This document shows positions 60,199 through 64,000 of a stretch of DNA of 64,000 bases, piece by piece (positions within the stretch are counted from its first letter, which is position 1; each line of letters starts with the position of its first letter). Below the pieces are notes generated by a model that was given only the letters and a program-made list of their open reading frames with translations, searched no databases and was not told the DNA's origin. Origin of the DNA: Actinomycetales bacterium (lineage in GTDB: Bacteria; Actinomycetota; Actinomycetes; S36-B12; UBA5976); NCBI GenBank assembly GCA_018969715.1, contig JAGWXT010000003.1, positions 124,001 to 188,000 of the forward strand, written 5' to 3'. A program made the position numbers and the translations under genes.

Positions 60199-61101
60199 AT
60201 GACGCCCGTGCCGGGACTCGTGTCGGTTGTCGTTCCGGTTCGCGATGGTCTGCCGCACCTCGCCGAGACGCTGGCATCCATTCAGGCGCAGACCTATGCG
60301 CAGGTTGAGGTCATCCTCAGCGATGGCGGATCAGCCGCCCCCACCCGCGCATTCCTCGACTCCCTGAACCCGGACTCGGCCCGCCCGGACTCGGCCCGCC
60401 CGGACTCGGCCCGCCCGGCTGGCGCGCACCGCCACCTCCGCGTGGTGACCGCACCGGCTGGGGCTGGGCTTGCCGACAACTGGAACCACGCCACCGCACA
60501 GGCGCGGGGTGAGTTCATCAAGCTCGTCTGCCAGGACGATGTACTCGCCCCCGACCTGCTCGCCCGCCAAGTGGCGGCCCTGCAGGATCACCCGGCGGCG
60601 GGGATCGCGGTTGCCCGCCGGGACATCGTCGATGCTGCTGGCCGGGTGATCGTCCGTGCACGCGGCTGTCAGGGGCTGCCCGGGGGGGTCGTGAGCGGTC
60701 AGCGCGTCCTGCGCGCGTGCTACCTGCGCGCGACGACGGTGATCGGGGAGCCGTTCGCGGTTCTGTTCCGGGAACATGTGCTGCAGGCGGCACTGCCGTG
60801 GCGCGACGATCCGCCCTACGTCATCGACCTCGACCTGTACGCCCGAGTACTGCCCGAGGTCGACGTCGCCATCGTCCCGGGCATCGCCGGCGCCTTCCGG
60901 GTGAGCCCGACCTCCCTGTCGACCAGGCTTGCCGCCGACCAGCGCCGAGCCCTGCAGCAGTGGCAGCGTGCCACCGCCGAACGGCTGCGGCCGCCGCCAA
61001 GCGGTTGGGAGCAATGTCGTGCGGCAGCGGCGGCTGCGATCCAGTCATGGCGTCGGCAGATGGTCTACCGCATGCTGCAGCTGACCCGTCGGCAACCGTG
61101 A
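60199..61101 (+). CDS. Glycosyltransferase family 2
   Basis: 300 residues. SVVVPVRDGLPHLAETLASIQAQTYAQVEVILSDGGS is the GT2 opening; LADNWNHATAQARGEFIKLVCQDDVLAPDLL contains the DXD-type metal site (QDD). A threefold DSARP insert (about 60370-60417) interrupts the loop after the first domain motif, encoded by near-identical 15-bp units. No membrane helices. It is divergent from the membrane glycosyltransferase and probably works with it. Confidence 0.88.
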   Translation: MTPVPGLVSVVVPVRDGLPHLAETLASIQAQTYAQVEVILSDGGSAAPTRAFLDSLNPDSARPDSARPDSARPAGAHRHLRVVTAPAGAGLADNWNHATAQARGEFIKLVCQDDVLAPDLLARQVAALQDHPAAGIAVARRDIVDAAGRVIVRARGCQGLPGGVVSGQRVLRACYLRATTVIGEPFAVLFREHVLQAALPWRDDPPYVIDLDLYARVLPEVDVAIVPGIAGAFRVSPTSLSTRLAADQRRALQQWQRATAERLRPPPSGWEQCRAAAAAAIQSWRRQMVYRMLQLTRRQP

Positions 61102-61127
61102 TCAGCCGCGCGCAGCCATCGTCCGGC

Positions 61128-62378
61128 CTAGGTCAGCCGCGCGGCCACCCGATCGGCAACGAGTTCGGCGAAGGACAGGGCCGAGGTCCATCCCGGCGAC
61201 ACCGCATTGAGCACGTGGGTGATGTGCTCATCACCGCGGACGACGAAGTCCATCTCCAGTGACCGAGTGGGCAGGTGGAACAACTGGGCCCGGATACCCG
61301 GTCGGCCGCGGGCCGTGAAGTCCGCCGGAACCACCGCAGGGACGAGGGCAGCGGCCTGTCGCGCCATGTGTGCCCGCGAGATCTTCGGCAGCTCCGATCG
61401 GATCAGCCCCGGACCGTCGTGGTGGTCGGAGGTGAGGAAGCCGATCAGGCCGCGGGCGATCTCAGCACTGTCCCGGGCGCGCAGACCGCCCAGCCACTGG
61501 TAGTTCTCCCGCCCGAGGGCGGGGATTGCCGTCGGGCCGATCTTCGCTCGACCATCCGGGGTCACCGTGAGGTGCACCCCGAGGAATGGGTTGCGCGGAT
61601 CCGGAACGGGGTACACATGGCGCTGCAGACGGCCGGCCGGCCAGTTGCCGTAGAGGTACAGCCCCTTGAACGGCAGGATCACGTAGTCATCAGCCAGGCC
61701 GGAGCCGGCGGCAAGTCGATCGGCGTAGAGGCCCGCCGCATTGACGATATGCCGGGCCGCGATCACATCGTCCGCCGCACCCCGCTTCGCACATCTCACC
61801 CGGCCGGGGCTGAGCTGGCGCACCTGCCGTCCGAGGATGACGGACGCCCCGTTGCCCGTCACCTCCGCGGCAAGCGCATTGATCACCGCACCCGGATCGG
61901 CAACCGCCGTCATGGGCGACCACAGTGCCCGTTCAACGGTGCGGGCCAGCGGCTCCAGGGTGGCCAGCCGGTCCGGGTCGATCACCTCGAGGGTGACCCC
62001 GTTGGCTGCCCCGCGGCGCGCCAGCTCATCGAGGGCGGGCAGCTCCGCGGCACTGCGGGTGACGACGACCTTGCCGCACTCGCGCACGGCAATCCCGTGA
62101 TCGGCACAGAACCGACGCAGTGCGGCATTCCCCTCCCGGGTGAAGCGTGCCTTCAGGCTGTCGGGCGAGTAGTAGAAGCCGGCATGAAGGACCCCACTGT
62201 TCCGGCTGCTCGCATGCTGGCCGACCGCTGCCTCCTTCTCCACCACGACGATGTCCAGCCGTGGATCTCTGGCCAGCAGTGACCGGGTGATGGCAAGGCC
62301 GATGATGCCCGCGCCGACCACCGCCACATCACAGGTGCGCCCCGGTCGCCCCCCGCCCACTGCCCGGCGCTCAGCCAC
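61128..62378 (-). CDS. lhgO: L-2-hydroxyglutarate oxidase-like FAD protein
   Basis: 416 residues from the GTG at 62378. CDVAVVGAGIIGLAITRSLL binds FAD; ASSRNSGVLHAGFYYSPDSLKARF is the LhgO hallmark; DPGAVINALAAEV, INAAGLYADRLA-type and PFKGLYLYG segments follow. LhgO oxidises L-2-hydroxyglutarate to 2-oxoglutarate and passes electrons to the quinone pool. The start overlaps the phosphatase stop by 8 bp. Confidence 0.88.
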   Translation of the reverse strand: MAERRAVGGGRPGRTCDVAVVGAGIIGLAITRSLLARDPRLDIVVVEKEAAVGQHASSRNSGVLHAGFYYSPDSLKARFTREGNAALRRFCADHGIAVRECGKVVVTRSAAELPALDELARRGAANGVTLEVIDPDRLATLEPLARTVERALWSPMTAVADPGAVINALAAEVTGNGASVILGRQVRQLSPGRVRCAKRGAADDVIAARHIVNAAGLYADRLAAGSGLADDYVILPFKGLYLYGNWPAGRLQRHVYPVPDPRNPFLGVHLTVTPDGRAKIGPTAIPALGRENYQWLGGLRARDSAEIARGLIGFLTSDHHDGPGLIRSELPKISRAHMARQAAALVPAVVPADFTARGRPGIRAQLFHLPTRSLEMDFVVRGDEHITHVLNAVSPGWTSALSFAELVADRVAARLT

Positions 62379-63249
62379 GAAGCTCGACCAGGGTCTCAAG
62401 CAGGATCGCCACCCCGTCCTCCTCATTGGTGGGCAGCCGCGTCGCCCCGAGGGCGTGCAGCCTGGCGTGGGCATTGGTGACGATGAACGGGTGACCGGCC
62501 CAGGTCAGCATCGAAAGATCGTTGACCATGTCGCCGACCGCGGCGACGCTCGCCGGCCCCCACCCGCGGCGCGCGGCAAGTCGGGCCACTGCGGTGCCCT
62601 TGTTCACCCCGGTTGCGCCCATCTCGACGATCTGCAGCCGCGGATCCGACAGCGTGACCTCAACCTCCGTGCCCACCACCTCATGGGTGAGATCGCGGAG
62701 TTCCTCCGCCGGCAGGCGCTGATCTGTCAGCCGTCCGATGAGCTTCAGCGCCCCCCGCTGCCCGACGATCCCCGCCAGATCGCCGACCGTCACCGGATGC
62801 GGCGGCTGCCAATGGGGGCGGTAGTGGGGCTCGTGGGTGAAGACCCCCTCGTGGTCCCAGACCGCCCCCGCGGCCGGCACGTGCTCAATGGCGAACGCCA
62901 CCTCGGGCAGCCGCTCCCGCAATCGGGTCGTCACGGCATGGACAGTCTCGGTGGGGATTGGCCGCAGGTCAGTCAGGGTTGCGGTCCCCGGGTCGAGCAT
63001 GGCTGCGCCATTGGCCACGATGGCCGCCGCATGGTGGCCACTGGCGTCGATGACCGCCGGCAGCCACCGGGGAGGTCGGCCCGTGGCGAACACCACCTCG
63101 ATGCCCGCGGCCGTGGCGGCAGCCACCGCCGCCTGAGTGCGCGGCGACACGCTCTGGTCATCGCGCAGGAGCGTGCCGTCCAGGTCGGTTGCGAGCAGCC
63201 GGATCCCCGCCGCTTGCTCACGCGTGAGCCCGAAGCCGGCCGCACTCAC
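62371..63249 (-). CDS. Cof-type HAD-superfamily phosphatase
   Basis: 292 residues, GTG start. HAD motifs: I LLATDLDGTLL with the nucleophile Asp, II FATGRP, III Lys in GVNKGTAVARL and IV VGDMVNDLSML. A C2B-type cap lies between them. Cof-type enzymes dephosphorylate sugar phosphates, flavin or pyridoxal phosphates; the substrate is not known. It overlaps lhgO. Confidence 0.9.
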   Translation of the reverse strand: MSAAGFGLTREQAAGIRLLATDLDGTLLRDDQSVSPRTQAAVAAATAAGIEVVFATGRPPRWLPAVIDASGHHAAAIVANGAAMLDPGTATLTDLRPIPTETVHAVTTRLRERLPEVAFAIEHVPAAGAVWDHEGVFTHEPHYRPHWQPPHPVTVGDLAGIVGQRGALKLIGRLTDQRLPAEELRDLTHEVVGTEVEVTLSDPRLQIVEMGATGVNKGTAVARLAARRGWGPASVAAVGDMVNDLSMLTWAGHPFIVTNAHARLHALGATRLPTNEEDGVAILLETLVELRG

Positions 63250-63259
63250 CGCGGCAGGT

Positions 63260-64000
63260 TCACGGTGTGGGGGCGGGAGTGACCGCCGGTGCCGGCTCGG
63301 GCTGGACGGTCGGCGCGGGGGCCGGCACCGGGTCGGGGGTTGGCACCGGGTCGGGAACGATCAGCGGCTCACCCTCGATCGGCGCCTCCACAAGGGGTGC
63401 GGCCGGGGTCGGCGCCCGGGTACGCGGAGATCGGCTCGGCTGAGGTTCAACGGCGGCGGCCACCGGACCGATCCCGGGATCATTGCGGGCGAAGGCCGGG
63501 GACAGCTGAAACGGTGTGCTGGGGCGTCCGGCAAGCGCGGCGCGCATCGCCTCCCGCCAGATGGGCCCCGGCAGGCTGCCGCCGTACACCTGCCGGTAGT
63601 AGGTGCCATTGATCGTGATGTCGCTCAGCGGGTACGCGAAGCCGCCGCGCGGGTCACCCACCCATACTGCTGCGGCGAGATCCGGCGTGTAGCCGATGAA
63701 CCACACCGCACTGTTCTCATTGGTCGTGCCCGTCTTCCCCGCAGCGGGTCGCCCGATGTTCATGGCGGTCCCGGTGGCACCCGGGATCCGGCCGTCGACA
63801 ACTCCCTCCAGCAACTGCGTGACGCTGTCGGCCACGCCGGCTGGGATCACCTGCTGGCACGGAATGCGCGTGGTCGGCAGTGGCCTGCCGTCGGCCGTGG
63901 TCACCGAGGTCACCGCCACCGGCGGGCAGTAGCGACCGTGGTTGGCGAAGCCGGCATAGGCACCGGCCATCATCAGCGGGGTCACCGGCGCGGTGCCGAG
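63260..64000 (-). CDS. Class A penicillin-binding protein, C-terminal part
   Basis: The gene begins beyond the right edge. Visible are LGTAPVTPLMMAGAYAGFANHG, the KTG box of the transpeptidase in AAGKTGTTNENSAVWFIGYTP, and LPGPIWREAMRAAL. A Pro/Glu/Val-rich tail of about 70 residues (PVPTPDPVPAPAPTVQPEPA) ends the protein. It cross-links peptidoglycan outside the membrane. Ten bases separate it from the phosphatase gene. Confidence 0.92.
   Translation of the reverse strand, partial: LGTAPVTPLMMAGAYAGFANHGRYCPPVAVTSVTTADGRPLPTTRIPCQQVIPAGVADSVTQLLEGVVDGRIPGATGTAMNIGRPAAGKTGTTNENSAVWFIGYTPDLAAAVWVGDPRGGFAYPLSDITINGTYYRQVYGGSLPGPIWREAMRAALAGRPSTPFQLSPAFARNDPGIGPVAAAVEPQPSRSPRTRAPTPAAPLVEAPIEGEPLIVPDPVPTPDPVPAPAPTVQPEPAPAVTPAPTP

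Overview
The window reads as chromosomal DNA of a high-GC Gram-positive bacterium of the Actinomycetota. The grounds are very GC-rich codon use, frequent GTG starts, dense 4-bp ATGA/GTGA stop-start overlaps, a padR-ino1 pair (myo-inositol-phosphate synthase), an ask-asd pair, and actinobacterial-type RecR, DnaX and bifunctional PBP. I cannot name a genus from sequence alone. Both edges cut genes: an amino-acid oxidase-like flavoprotein on the left and a class A penicillin-binding protein on the right.

Layout. 0.4-9.4 kb (minus strand) is a tightly overlapped purine operon purL-purQ-purC-purF-purDM-purN. PurD and PurM are one 759-residue chain, PurL carries its own PurS-like N-terminus, and PurN has fungal Ade8-like motif spacing. 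10-20 kb is a carbohydrate-use region: an RbsABC-type importer, an SMP-30 lactonase, an SDR, an NHL propeller, a TIM-barrel isomerase/epimerase, an orphan ferredoxin/ferredoxin-reductase pair and a saccharopine-dehydrogenase-like protein. 20.7-25.2 kb is a two-component system beside an unusual Asp/Glu/His repeat protein, a ferric-reductase-like haem membrane protein, a coiled-coil anchor and ApbE. 25.3-28.4 kb has an enolase-superfamily enzyme and a membrane glycosyltransferase.

28.9-30.2 kb holds a bicarbonate transporter with its PII-like regulator (sbtA-sbtB). 30.2-36.5 kb is bounded by a 42-bp duplication of the 3' half of a tRNA-Arg gene. It looks like a tRNA-integrated island carrying VapBC, a PGRS-like glycine-rich exported protein, a methyltransferase and a TetR/oxidoreductase pair, with several decayed genes in and beside it. 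No integrase is visible. 36.9-41.6 kb has alkD with toxin-antitoxin remnants, two tRNA-Ser genes, ino1 and padR. 41.7-44.0 kb is asd-ask.

44.2-54.6 kb is a surface-polysaccharide locus: flippase, heparinase-like lyase, several glycosyltransferases and RmlD. 54.8-64 kb holds yqeY, a lone ParA, recR, dnaX, two more membrane/soluble glycosyltransferases, an L-2-hydroxyglutarate-oxidase-like protein, a Cof-type phosphatase and the PBP.

Two motifs of genome style recur. Short tandem repeats occur inside genes and across stop codons, and convergent neighbours often overlap at their 3' ends.
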